From positions 124,001-188,000 of the forward strand of contig NZ_QTJV01000003.1 of assembly GCF_003412465.1 (NCBI RefSeq): DNA of 64,000 nucleotides, read 5' to 3'. The notes under the pieces were generated by a model. That model was given only the letters and a program-made list of their open reading frames with translations. It was not told the origin of the DNA and made no database searches. Shown here piece after piece: positions 35,363-45,500 of this stretch; position 1 is the first letter of the stretch; each line of letters begins with the position of its first letter. A program made the position numbers and the translations under genes. Origin of the DNA: Chitinophaga silvisoli (lineage in GTDB: Bacteria; Bacteroidota; Bacteroidia; Chitinophagales; Chitinophagaceae).

Positions 35363-36409
35363 TTACTCTCCTTTCTCTAATGTAAACCCAAACGTACTAC
35401 CGATTTCAGGTTTACTACGGATATTGATGGTCTGGCCGTGTGCTTCCACAATATGCTTTACGATAGCCAGGCCAAGGCCTGTACCACCGATATCCCTGGA
35501 ACGCGCCCTGTCAGTGCGGTAGAAACGCTCAAACACACGTGGCAGGTGTTCTTCAGCAATACCAATACCATCGTCAGAAATCTCAATCAGTACGCGCTTA
35601 TCATCCATGATATAGATGCTGGCTACGGTATGCCCGTCAGTACGGCCATATTTGATAGAGTTGTCTATCAGGTTAATCAGCACCTGTCTTACCTTCTCTT
35701 TATCAGCCAGTACATGGATGGGTGCTTCGCATCCTTTTTTTACATTGAACTTAATCCCTTTGGTATTCGCTTTCAGGGAGAGGGTATCAAATACATCCCT
35801 GATCAGGTCTTGGATTATAAAGTTCTCCGCATTGATGGTCATCTCTCCGCTTTCCAGTTTAGAGATCTCATCCAGGTCGTCGATCAGGCGGCAAAGGCGT
35901 TCGATGTTCTTGGTAGAATTTTTCAGGAACAGCTTATTCACTTTCGGATCATCCATGGCACCGTCCAGCAGGGTATGAATATAGCCCTGTACGGCAAAGA
36001 TGGGTGTCTTCAGCTCATGGCTCAGGTTGAGCAGGAATTCCTTGCGATAGGCCTCGTTCCTTCGCAGGCTATCCAGTTCTTCTTTCTTCTGACTGGCCCA
36101 CTTCTCCACGTCTTCACTTACTTCTTCGATGGTCTTCAGGGGAAGGATGTTTTTATTAAAAAACTCTTCTCTCTTGGAGGCCTTGGTCTGATAAATGAAT
36201 TTATAAATCAGCTTGATCTTCCTGTAGATGAAGTTCTGCAGGGTATACAGGTACAAGTAGTAGGACGTGAGGAAGGTGAGTACAAACGCTGTGGCGATGA
36301 TCTTCCAGTTACTATCAATTAAAACGGTCCCCAACGTGATGACCGTTGCGAGAATCAGTGCGGTAAAACCCGCTAGTTTTTGCGGGGAAAGGTTTTTGGC
36401 TTTGAACAT
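35363..36409 (-). CDS. phoR: PhoR-like sensor histidine kinase
   Basis: A 348-residue membrane kinase. Two adjacent membrane helices (residues about 12-55) are joined by almost no periplasmic loop, so it probably senses through a partner such as the Pst transporter, as PhoR does. The dimerisation and phosphoacceptor motif is NLSHELKTP with His131. The ATPase domain shows the N box LINLIDNSIKYG, then DDGIGI, and GTGLGLAIVKHIVEAHGQ. There is no PAS domain between them, only a short HAMP-like coiled linker. The frame is open to 36505, but ATG 36409 with GGAG just upstream gives the usual start. It follows phoB on the same strand with a 158-base gap. Confidence 0.88.
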   Translation of the reverse strand: MFKAKNLSPQKLAGFTALILATVITLGTVLIDSNWKIIATAFVLTFLTSYYLYLYTLQNFIYRKIKLIYKFIYQTKASKREEFFNKNILPLKTIEEVSEDVEKWASQKKEELDSLRRNEAYRKEFLLNLSHELKTPIFAVQGYIHTLLDGAMDDPKVNKLFLKNSTKNIERLCRLIDDLDEISKLESGEMTINAENFIIQDLIRDVFDTLSLKANTKGIKFNVKKGCEAPIHVLADKEKVRQVLINLIDNSIKYGRTDGHTVASIYIMDDKRVLIEISDDGIGIAEEHLPRVFERFYRTDRARSRDIGGTGLGLAIVKHIVEAHGQTINIRSKPEIGSTFGFTLEKGE

Positions 36410-36483
36410 ACTCCACAATGAGTAATGATTGTAATACCGGGAAATTAATCCATTTTTTTCACTTGCCATACAAAGGAATACCC

Positions 36484-36524
36484 CCGGATAGCAGTTGCAA
36501 TCCATGATTACAGCAGCTATCCGG
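36484..36524 (-). repeat. inverted repeats in the phoB-phoR spacer
   Basis: CCGGATAGC (36484-36492) pairs with GCTATCCGG (36516-36524). A second small hairpin, CGGCC-TTC-GGCCG, lies just beyond. Neither has a T-run. They could attenuate phoR relative to phoB. Confidence 0.5.
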
Positions 36525-36567
36525 CCTGGTTCGGCCTTCGGCCGTTATCAACACAATAGACTGAATT

Positions 36568-37263
36568 TTACATTTCGAATTTGTATCCTACACCTTTAAC
36601 AGTGGTAATGAGATCGATTCCAATTTTCTGGCGGATTTTACGGATATGTACATCGATGGTACGGTCACCTACGATTACTTCCGTACCCCATACCTGGTTG
36701 AGGATCTCGTTGCGGAGGAATACGCGGCCGGGTTTGGATGCCAGCAGTTGTAATAATTCAAATTCTTTCTTAGCGAGAATGATTTCCTGTCCTTTGTAGG
36801 TCACTGTAAATTTCTCCCTGTCTATAATCAGGTCGCCCAGTTGTACCTGCATTTCTTCGGTCTTGTGCAGACGGCGGAACAATGCATTGATACGGCTTAC
36901 GAGCAATTTTGGCTTGATTGGCTTTGCGATATAGTCATCGGCACCCATATTCAGACCATCTACCTCCGATTTTTCATCATTGAGGGCTGTCAGGAAGAGC
37001 ACCATGGTATCTTTAAATTCAGGAATTTTTCTGATCTCGCGACAAGTGTCGATGCCGTTTTTATTCGGCATCATAATGTCCAGCATAATCAGGTCCGGAC
37101 GGAACACTTTTGCTTTCTGGATCGCCTCAATACCGTCTTTGGCAGTTACCGTATCGTACCCGGCAGACTTAAGATTATAACTGATAATCTCAAGAATATC
37201 GAGCTCATCATCCACCACTAAGATCTTGCCTGCTACCGCTTGTTCCATCATATAGTTTGACAT
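36568..37263 (-). CDS. phoB: PhoB-like OmpR-family response regulator
   Basis: A 231-residue transcription factor. The receiver domain has the acidic pair Asp18/Asp19, phosphoacceptor Asp62 in IMLDIMMPN, Thr in LFLTALND and Lys in YIAKPIKPK. The winged-helix DNA-binding domain covers about residues 133-230, with LAKKEFELLQLLASKPGRVFLRNEILNQVWG and DVHIRKIRQKI. It precedes phoR and faces the phosphate-porin-like gene, which makes PhoB the most likely identity. The -7 element TAATTTTG lies 14 bases upstream. Confidence 0.88.
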   Translation of the reverse strand: MSNYMMEQAVAGKILVVDDELDILEIISYNLKSAGYDTVTAKDGIEAIQKAKVFRPDLIMLDIMMPNKNGIDTCREIRKIPEFKDTMVLFLTALNDEKSEVDGLNMGADDYIAKPIKPKLLVSRINALFRRLHKTEEMQVQLGDLIIDREKFTVTYKGQEIILAKKEFELLQLLASKPGRVFLRNEILNQVWGTEVIVGDRTIDVHIRKIRQKIGIDLITTVKGVGYKFEM

Positions 37264-37276
37264 TTTTTAGACGGCA

Positions 37277-37284
37277 CAAAATTA
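37277..37284 (-). promoter_or_regulatory. -7 promoter element of phoB
   Basis: On the minus strand TAATTTTG matches TAnnTTTG and ends 14 bases before the phoB ATG. No clear -33 TTG is seen; an activator may take its place. Confidence 0.5.
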
Positions 37285-37420
37285 TATCGCCGGCCCCGCT
37301 ATTAATGAAAAGTTAATATTATCTAATTGTTAATTCGGACCTATGGCTCATCCACAGCCGGTGTACGGGAAAATAATGACATATGAATTTACGTCATTTT
37401 CAGGGGATTTGGATGGCGGC

Positions 37421-38176
37421 CTATTCCGTTTTTTTGTGATTGCCATTTCCTTCCCTGTGGTTGCCATTCCCTTCGCCATTGAGCTTTTTGATGGCCTGCG
37501 ACACTTCGGAGAGCATTTCGATCTGGGTTTGCTGCATTTCCATCATATCCTGTTGCTGGTGAATGATCAGGTGATCGATCTTTTCGTGCAGGATTCTTAC
37601 CTCCAGTTCAGACTTCAGGTTGATCATATAGTCATTTTTCGCCCTTAGCCTGTCTTTTTCTTCCTGGCGGTTCTGGCTCATCATGATTACGGGTGCCTGC
37701 AGGGCGGCCAGGCAGGAGAGGATGAGATTGAGCAGGATGAAGGGGTAGGGGTCGAATCCTTTGTTGGCCAGCCAGAAGAAATTGGCGGCCATCCAGAGGA
37801 GGATAAAAACGAGGAAAGAGATGATGAAGGTCCAGCTCCCACCAAAATCAGCAATTTTGTCCGCTACCCGCTGGCCAAAAGAGAGATTGGTCCCATCCCC
37901 ATCCTCCAGCTTATCCGTCAATGTTTCATGATCACGGAGCTTTTCGATAACGGTTTTCTCCATTTCAGTGAGTTCGCCTATTTCTTTGGCAAAAAGGTGC
38001 TCGAAATAGTGCTGCCTGTATTTGTTCAGCTCAGAGAGCGATATTTTTGATTTGCTGCTGATGTTTGGATGATCCTTGCGAATCAGGTCCATAACGGTTG
38101 AACGAACATTTCGGCAGTGGATCTTTTCATTGGCGGGGAACTCCTGGCCAGAAAGATCGCTGATGAAGTTTTGCAT
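37421..38176 (-). CDS. DUF1003 family membrane protein
   Basis: A 251-residue protein. Two membrane helices (ISFLVFILLWMAANFFWLA and FILLNLILSCLAALQAP) and the flanking KIADFGGSWTF and APVIMMSQNRQEEKDRLRAKNDYMINLKSELEV define DUF1003. The N-terminal 100 residues are soluble and include a CxxxxxR segment (IHCRNVRSTVMDLIRKDHPN) often seen before DUF1003. The C-terminal 50 residues are a coiled coil ending in a Gly/Asn/His-rich tail. Function unknown. It lies alone upstream of phoB on the same strand. Confidence 0.87.
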   Translation of the reverse strand: MQNFISDLSGQEFPANEKIHCRNVRSTVMDLIRKDHPNISSKSKISLSELNKYRQHYFEHLFAKEIGELTEMEKTVIEKLRDHETLTDKLEDGDGTNLSFGQRVADKIADFGGSWTFIISFLVFILLWMAANFFWLANKGFDPYPFILLNLILSCLAALQAPVIMMSQNRQEEKDRLRAKNDYMINLKSELEVRILHEKIDHLIIHQQQDMMEMQQTQIEMLSEVSQAIKKLNGEGNGNHREGNGNHKKTE

Positions 38177-38284
38177 AAAAAAGAGCGGATTTCCGGGATG
38201 AAGGTACTAAATAAACGAAGATGCCAAAACGCCCGTTCAGTCGGTGTTTCACCACAGCTACTCCTTATTGTAGGAAATTGGTAG

Positions 38285-38292
38285 TAAATTTG
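38285..38292 (+). promoter_or_regulatory. -7 promoter element of the gene at 38326
   Basis: TAAATTTG matches TAnnTTTG, 33 bases before the ATG. Confidence 0.5.
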
Positions 38293-38325
38293 CTATACTA
38301 GCCATTATTAAGCATAGTTGTATTA

Positions 38326-40527
38326 ATGAAAAAAATTATAATAGTCCTGTTAATGATTGCCTTTCAAGGTAGTCTGGTTCATGCACAAAGTACTCAGAAG
38401 ATAGACATCCCTATCGGACGTATCGGATTCCATGATAATATTGACAAGGAACAGGCGGCAGCACTCAAATTTGATGGCAAGGCAGATGACCTGGTAAAGG
38501 TGTCGGACGATCAGACGATCAACCTCCAGGTGACCAATGCCCTGATTAAGCAGGTGGATGATATGCAAACTCAGATAGAACTGGATTCGTCACTCGATCA
38601 TCGTTTGAAGATCAAGTACCTGTCAGGGCTATATGTGATGCTGCACGATTATAATGTGAAACGTGCTTATCATAAGATCCAGGCTGAAGAAGCCCCGGTG
38701 ATGGTAGACGCTTACAGGAATATGATGGCTGCCGACATCAAGGGGCAGAGCATCAAGCCTTACCTGCAGAACCTCTCTTTCGATGCAGGTGAAAAAATGA
38801 TTGAAGTATTCAAGGATAATCCTGGCTATAAAGATGCAAGAGAAGTTCTCTTTGGTAAATATGCTTTTAATCACCTGGAAACAGTGATGGCAGAGATTGC
38901 CAATTACCTGGAATACCCGGTTACGGACTCCGTAATTGCAGCTGTAGCACGCAAATATCCTAACCAGGTATTGACCTATGCTACTTCGTACACACCGGTA
39001 GCTGCCAGCATCAGGAAGAACCAGGATCCAATCGTACAGCAGATCGTAGCCATCGGCAGAACGAGTCAGCCTACCCTGATCCTGCCTTTTATCGATGAAC
39101 TGATGGCAGGGACCACTACAGTAGATAAACTGACTACAATAGTGAGCAACGAGGACCTTTACTTTAAACAACTGGTGAAAAGTGCGATTGCACTGCAACA
39201 CCGTCGTAATAATGGTGAACATGTATTGGGCCTGAAAGCCATGATGGAAAACCTGCAGGCCAAGTCACTCCGCTATATCCGCGAAGTGGATGACCTGCAC
39301 GAAGAGCCTGCTAATGTGCGCTTTGCCATCGTGAAGAACTTTACGCCTGAAGAGCTGTATTACCTGATTGTAAATGGCCAGGAAGAGCTCTATACCTCCA
39401 GCTACACCAACCATAACAACGCAGGTCTGTACGACCAGATGATGGCCCGTATGAAACCTCCGCGTGGCGATAGTTTGCTGATGCTGGTAGAATTTGACCG
39501 TTTCAAGAAATTCATCGCTATGGCAGCGGGTTATAATACCCTGGATAACTTCCTGAAATCAATGGATCCGGCCAATGCCAACTACCTCATGAAAAAGTAT
39601 GTGAGCAGTCTGGAAAAGACGGAAGACCTGGAAGACGCGGTAGATGTGGCCAACTCTTTTGGTAGTATCAGGGATCCTAAGCTGCTGGCATTCTTACGTG
39701 AAGAGGTGGCTAAGAACTATGCTTACCTGTCCAAAAAGAAAGATAGAAGAGGAATGGTGATCTATGAACTGCTGGGCAGCCTGTTCGATACAGAGACAGA
39801 AAAGACCAGTGATAGCTCCAAAGCCACTGAAATGGCAAGTAAGCTGAAGTTGCCCCCGATCAATTTTGTAACTTATAACAGCCTGCTCAATGATAGCGGC
39901 AGAATTATACAACAGGTATTCTTCTATGGTGATAAGGATGGTCATGATTCCTATATAAGTTTTATGGGCAACTTCCCGTCCAGCGAGTGGAGAGTGACGA
40001 AGAATAAGTACTGGACGGTGATCACGTCTATCAAGGGTAAGCCGATCACGATCTACGCGAACCTGCCGATAGAGGAACCTGGTGATAAGGAAGCAATTGA
40101 GAAGCTGAGCGAGTACCTGGATGAGAATGATATACATCCGACTGTGTTCATCCACCGTGGCCATAGTTATCATGTGAATACTACACTGGATAACCTGCAG
40201 GCAACGGCGAAGATTGTGGTGTTAGGATCTTGTGGTGGTTATCATAACCTGGCGATTGTGTTGGAGAAGTCACCCGAAGCGCATATTATTTCGTCTAAGC
40301 AGGTGGGTACCAGGTTCGTGAATGAGCCGATTATTCGTCAGCTGGATGAGACGTTGAGAGTGGGCCGCAATGTGGATTGGGTGGAAATGTGGAGTGTGCT
40401 GGGTAAGAAGTTTGCAGGGGATGCGAGAAATAAGGAGCTGTTTAGTGATTATGTGCCGCCGCATAAGAACCTGGGGGCGATCTTCATTAAGGCTTATAAG
40501 CAGATCATGAAGGATGAAAAGTTATAA
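38326..40527 (+). CDS. secreted protein of unknown function with a possible caspase-fold C-terminal domain
   Basis: I do not recognise this 733-residue protein as a named family. A signal peptide ends near residue 20 (GSLVHAQ). Residues 40-490 are mainly helical with no repeat I can name. Residues about 525-690 look like an alpha/beta domain: a strand and FIHRGHSYHV (His610, His613), then IVVLGSCGGYHN (Cys636), then AHIISSKQVGTRFVNEPII. A strand-His-Gly/His motif followed about 25 residues later by a strand ending in Ser-Cys is the layout of clan CD cysteine peptidases such as gingipain, clostripain and CHAT proteases. Whether it is a protease is an inference; no other active-site support is visible. 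It has its own promoter and terminator. Confidence 0.55.
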   Translation: MKKIIIVLLMIAFQGSLVHAQSTQKIDIPIGRIGFHDNIDKEQAAALKFDGKADDLVKVSDDQTINLQVTNALIKQVDDMQTQIELDSSLDHRLKIKYLSGLYVMLHDYNVKRAYHKIQAEEAPVMVDAYRNMMAADIKGQSIKPYLQNLSFDAGEKMIEVFKDNPGYKDAREVLFGKYAFNHLETVMAEIANYLEYPVTDSVIAAVARKYPNQVLTYATSYTPVAASIRKNQDPIVQQIVAIGRTSQPTLILPFIDELMAGTTTVDKLTTIVSNEDLYFKQLVKSAIALQHRRNNGEHVLGLKAMMENLQAKSLRYIREVDDLHEEPANVRFAIVKNFTPEELYYLIVNGQEELYTSSYTNHNNAGLYDQMMARMKPPRGDSLLMLVEFDRFKKFIAMAAGYNTLDNFLKSMDPANANYLMKKYVSSLEKTEDLEDAVDVANSFGSIRDPKLLAFLREEVAKNYAYLSKKKDRRGMVIYELLGSLFDTETEKTSDSSKATEMASKLKLPPINFVTYNSLLNDSGRIIQQVFFYGDKDGHDSYISFMGNFPSSEWRVTKNKYWTVITSIKGKPITIYANLPIEEPGDKEAIEKLSEYLDENDIHPTVFIHRGHSYHVNTTLDNLQATAKIVVLGSCGGYHNLAIVLEKSPEAHIISSKQVGTRFVNEPIIRQLDETLRVGRNVDWVEMWSVLGKKFAGDARNKELFSDYVPPHKNLGAIFIKAYKQIMKDEKL

Positions 40528-40532
40528 AAAAA

Positions 40533-40563
40533 AGCTCCTGCCAGCGGCAGGAGCTTTTTTTTG
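40533..40563 (+). terminator. terminator after the caspase-like gene
   Basis: AGCTCCTGCC (40533-40542) pairs perfectly with GGCAGGAGCT (40546-40555), followed by eight or nine Ts. Confidence 0.93.
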
Positions 40564-40566
40564 TTG

Positions 40567-40574
40567 TAGGTTTG
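40567..40574 (+). promoter_or_regulatory. -7 promoter element of the ABC exporter gene
   Basis: TAGGTTTG matches TAnnTTTG, 22 bases before the TTG start and directly after the previous terminator. Confidence 0.5.
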
Positions 40575-40596
40575 CCTACTGTAAAGCGATATTAGA

Positions 40597-42363
40597 TTGG
40601 AAAATTCAGCGGTAAAGAAGAAAGTATTCGATGTCAGTCTATTAAGGCGCATATTCAGTTTTACAGTTCCTTACAGACGTTCCTTTATTATATCAATGGT
40701 GTTGACGGTATTACTGGCAGTAATCTCGCCCATGCGACCTTACCTGATCCAGCTCACCGTCGATAAGTACATTGCGAATCAGATGATGCAAATGTTGATC
40801 TACATTTCCATCATCCAGATTGGCTTGCTGCTGCTGGAAACAGTGTTTCGTTTTTACTTTTCGTACCTGACGAACTGGTTGGGGCAATCGGTGGTGAAAG
40901 ATATGCGTGTAGCAGTTTATAAAAAAATTGTCCATCTTAACCTCGCCTTCTTCGACAAGACCCCTATCGGCACCCTTACCACCCGCACCATCAACGATAT
41001 CGAAGCCATCAACGACGTATTTTCCGAAGGACTTATTTCCATCATTGCAGATATGCTCATGATCGTAGCGATCCTGGGGGTAATGTTCTACGAAGACTGG
41101 CGGCTTACATTGATCAGTTTGTCTCCCTTCCCGATCCTGATTATTGCTACTTATATTTTCAAGGAGAGTGTAAACAAATCGTTCTTCAGGGTACGTAATG
41201 CAGTGGCAGCTTTGAATGCCTATGTGCAGGAGCACCTGACGGGTATTGTGATAGTACAGGCATTCTCTGCCGAAAAAAGGGAATTCGCCCGTTTTAAACA
41301 AATCAATAAGGAGCACAGGCAGGCGAACATAGATGCGATTTTTGCGTATTCTGTTTTCTTCCCTGTGGTAGAAATAATCCTGGCCATTTCACTGGGCCTG
41401 ATGGTTTGGTGGGGAGCTAATAAGGTACTGAATTACGAAGTGACGCAGGGGGTAATGATTGCGTTTATCATGTACCTGAATATGCTGTTCCGTCCACTTC
41501 GTATGCTGGCCGATAAATTCAATACCCTGCAGATGGGCATGGTGGCCAGCGAGCGGGTGTTCAAGATCATGGACAGTGAGGATTATATTGCTGATAATGG
41601 CACAGAGAGCGCCGCAAAAATGCGCGGTGCAATTACTTTCGATCATGTCTATTTTGCCTATAAGGAACAGGAATATGTACTGAAGGATATCAACTTCCAT
41701 GGCGAACCGGGGGAAACCATTGCAATAGTAGGTCATACAGGTTCCGGAAAGACGACAATAATTAGTATATTGAACAGGCTGTACGAGATTCAGCAGGGTA
41801 GTATCCGTATAGACGGAAAAGACATCCGGGAATATACCTTGCAGTCATTGCGCAGCAAGATTGGGGTGGTACTGCAGGATGTATTTCTCTTTGCAGGTTC
41901 TATTTATGAAAATATTACGCTTCGTAACCCCGAAATATCCAGGGAGCAGGTAGAACAGGCTGCCCGTCTCATCGGTATGCATGACTTCATTATGCAGTTG
42001 CCGGGAGGATACGATTATCAGGTGATGGAAAGGGGAAGTACCCTTTCGCTGGGACAACGTCAGCTGATATCATTTGTAAGAGCTTTATTATATGACCCTG
42101 CTATTCTGATCCTGGATGAGGCAACCTCCTCGGTGGATACAGAGTCTGAAATGCTGATCCAGAGAGCGATTGACAAGTTGATAGCCGACCGCACCTCTAT
42201 CGTGATAGCACACCGTTTGTCTACTATCAGCAAGGCAGATAAGATCATTGTGCTGGACAAGGGAGTGGTGAAAGAAATGGGGTCGCATGAAGAGTTGCTG
42301 AAGCTGGAAGGGTTCTATTATAAGCTGCATAGTATGCAGTTTAAACAGCCGGATACTATTTAA
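40597..42363 (+). CDS. ABC exporter, fused membrane and ATPase domains (MsbA/LmrA type)
   Basis: A 588-residue half-transporter. Six membrane helices lie between about residues 20 and 310. The ATPase has Walker A GHTGSGKT (379-386), signature LSLGQ (483-487) and Walker B ILILDEATSSVD, followed by the H-loop IAHRLSTISKAD. The signature is LSLGQ rather than LSGGQ, a variant seen in some exporters of this group. The frame has no ATG before residue 35, and a stop lies 15 bases upstream, so TTG 40597 is the likely start, giving MENSAVKKKVFDV before the first helix. Substrate unknown: lipid, drug or peptide. Confidence 0.88.
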   Translation: MENSAVKKKVFDVSLLRRIFSFTVPYRRSFIISMVLTVLLAVISPMRPYLIQLTVDKYIANQMMQMLIYISIIQIGLLLLETVFRFYFSYLTNWLGQSVVKDMRVAVYKKIVHLNLAFFDKTPIGTLTTRTINDIEAINDVFSEGLISIIADMLMIVAILGVMFYEDWRLTLISLSPFPILIIATYIFKESVNKSFFRVRNAVAALNAYVQEHLTGIVIVQAFSAEKREFARFKQINKEHRQANIDAIFAYSVFFPVVEIILAISLGLMVWWGANKVLNYEVTQGVMIAFIMYLNMLFRPLRMLADKFNTLQMGMVASERVFKIMDSEDYIADNGTESAAKMRGAITFDHVYFAYKEQEYVLKDINFHGEPGETIAIVGHTGSGKTTIISILNRLYEIQQGSIRIDGKDIREYTLQSLRSKIGVVLQDVFLFAGSIYENITLRNPEISREQVEQAARLIGMHDFIMQLPGGYDYQVMERGSTLSLGQRQLISFVRALLYDPAILILDEATSSVDTESEMLIQRAIDKLIADRTSIVIAHRLSTISKADKIIVLDKGVVKEMGSHEELLKLEGFYYKLHSMQFKQPDTI

Positions 42364-42505
42364 AAGCATTGTAATTTTTAGCTGGCCGCTATGCCTTTTG
42401 CCCCCGTTGTGAAAATAGCTCTTGCCCGCGGCAGGCTTTAAATGAATGAATATTTGACCCCGTTTTTTTGTTATTTTTAATATACAAAAACTCCCCTACC
42501 TATTT

Positions 42506-45500
42506 ATGAGAAGAAGTACTATGAGAGTGCTATTATGCTGTATTGCGTTCGTAGCTGTCACCACTCCAACCCATGCAGGCGATTACGAAAAAGCGTGGGA
42601 AGCACTGCACAAAAACGACAAAGTACATGCTTATGAATTGTTCCGGAAAGTACTGAAGAGTGACCCGGCCCACAAGCAAAACGCTTACGCCGCCCTGGTT
42701 CTGCTGGAAAGCTACGATGGGCATGGAGATGCTTTCCTCGGCAAGTACCCGTCTCCATTTTCGGTAATCACCGACCTTAACCCGTATACCTACGCTTTAT
42801 GGTTCACTGATGGTATGTTAGGCCCTTATGGCATTAAGGAGGGCAAGGAACTGGAAAACCTGAACACGGTGCTTACAGATCCACGTTTCAATGGTTCACT
42901 GCATGCTGCAGCTAAGTATTACAAAGGACTCCATTACCTGAGGGCCGGGCAGTATACAGCATCTGCCGGTCTTTACAGCCAGATTGGAGCACTGAACAAC
43001 TGGCAGTTCGTTGGCTCGTTTGACAATATCAGCGGCAGTGGTTTCAATAAAGACTATGGTCCACTGAAAGAACCGAATAAAGGGAAAGGCTTTACTTCTT
43101 ATAATAACACAAGGATCGACTGGTTCACACCATCCATTACTGACAACGCCGGCTGGATGTTCGTCGGTACTTTGTTTCCCGCAGCAAGTTCAGTGGGCTA
43201 TGCGCAGACATTTGTGAATTCTCCTGTAGAGCAGGATGCGATCCTGTGTCTGGGTGGCAATGGTAGTCTGAAGGCCTGGGTGAACGATAAACTGCTGATT
43301 GCACAGGAAGATGAATTAGCGACGGAGCTGGATAAATTCAATGTACGTGTACACCTGAAGAAAGGTTATAACCGCGTGCTGATCCAGATTGGTTTTACGA
43401 ATCCGGGATCGAACTTCATTGTTCGCCTGACGGATGATAAATACGAACCCCTGAAAGGGATATCAACCTCAGGTAAGGTAGAAACTTATGCTGTAGATAA
43501 TAGCACAGATACGCCTGAGTTGCTGCCACACTTTGCAGAAGCCTACTTCAAAAAACAGGCAGAGAAATATCCCAACGATCCGATCTATGCTATACTGCTG
43601 GCTAAGGTATACAACCGCAACCAGCAGTTTGATAAATCGAAAGATGCACTCTTCAAATTCTTTGAAAAGAACCCCGGCGATCCGCTGCTGGCTTATCAAT
43701 ACCTCGAATGCCTGTCTTCCAGGTACGACAGAACAGATATTTCTGCACTGGTTGAATTGCTGAAACAAACGGATCCTGACAATACGCTGGTGATGCAGGG
43801 ACATGAGTCAGAACTGGAAGATGAAAAGAAATGGGCAGATGCGCTGGAACTGGTGAACAGGCTGGAAGCCCGCGAAGGGCAGAGTGTATGGACGATCTCC
43901 AAAAAGATGTTCCTGCATGCAAACCTGCAACACGTAGATAGCATGGTGACCCTGCTGAAGAAAGCATATGAGGTATACCCCGATGAACTCGACATTGTAA
44001 TGGGTATGTATGCATACAACCAGAAGATGGTGAGAAATCCTGCAGAGGCGATGAGAATACTGGAGAAGTATGCAGCAGGGCATAACAACACTAAAATACA
44101 GGAACAGCTGGCGGAAGATTACTTCCAGCAGAATGAGCCTGAGAAAGGCCTGGCAGCACTGCACAATATCATTCAGACGGCACCTTATGAGCTGTATGTA
44201 TATTCACCGCTTATCTCTCATTTCTTTGCATCGCAGCAGTATGATTCTGCTATTCATTACCTGGAAATTGAGCATTCGATCAGTCCATACAATTCAAGTC
44301 CGCTGGGTACGATAGCGACCTGCTACCTGCAGAAGGGAGATAAGGCAAAGGCCCTGGATTATTACAAACAGGCGCTGGCCCTCTATGCAGGCGGAACTAC
44401 TTACAGGGAGAAAATCCGGGAGCTGGAAAATAAACCGGATGTATTCAGTTACTTCCCTAAAATGGATTATTACGCGGCCATCAACAAAGATCTGAAAGCA
44501 CCACAGGATACGGCGAAGAGCTACTATTACATCTTCGATGATGAGAATGTGGTACTCTATGCAGAGGGTGCCAGTGAGCAGGTGACGAATACAGCGATTT
44601 ACATCAATAAGAAGGATGCAATCGAGCAGTGGAAAGAGATTTCTATTCCTTACAACAGTACGTATTCTGATCTGACCATTATCAAAGCAGAAGTAGTGAA
44701 AGCGAATGGTACCAAGATCTCAGCAGAAACATATGACAATGATATTGTGTTTACCCGTCTGGAACCGGGGGATGTGATTTACTACAATTACAAGGTGAGC
44801 AATTATGGCATTGGCCGTTTAGGTCGAGAGTACTGGGATAAGTTTTACTTCCAGGCATCGGTGCCATCCAAACTGGCGCGTTATAGTCTGATGGTAGCAG
44901 CTCCGCTCAGCATCAACTATGTGATGAAGAATGCAGATGATGTAAAACCTGTGGAAAGTGACCACGAAGACTTCCATATGTATACCTGGGAAATGAAAAA
45001 CGTACCGGCGTTCAAGGATGAACCTTATAGTCCTTCGCTGGGCGACATCGGAAAGGTATTGCATGTGTCAACAGTGAAATCCTGGGATGTGATAGCTGAA
45101 TGGTATAGTGATGTGACCCGTCAGCAATCCAAGGAGAACTTCGATGTGCTAAAGACGTTGCAACAGATCTTCCCTAACGGGGAGGCGAATAAGCTGAGTA
45201 ATGATGAGAAGGCAAAGAAGATCTACAATTTCATAGAGCAGAATATCAGTTATAGTTCAGTGGCATTCAGGCAGGGGGCATACATTCCCCAGCGTGCGAG
45301 TAAGACCCTGAATACCCGTTTGGGTGATTGTAAGGATGTGAGTACGCTCTTTGTATCCCTGGCCCGCAAGGTGGGTTTGGATGCTAACCTGGTATTGGTA
45401 AGTACCCGCCGGAACGGGCAGCAGAGTATGGTATTGCCGTCTATGGAGTTTAACCACTGTATAGCCCGGTTCAGGGATGGGGACAACTACCGCTACCTGG

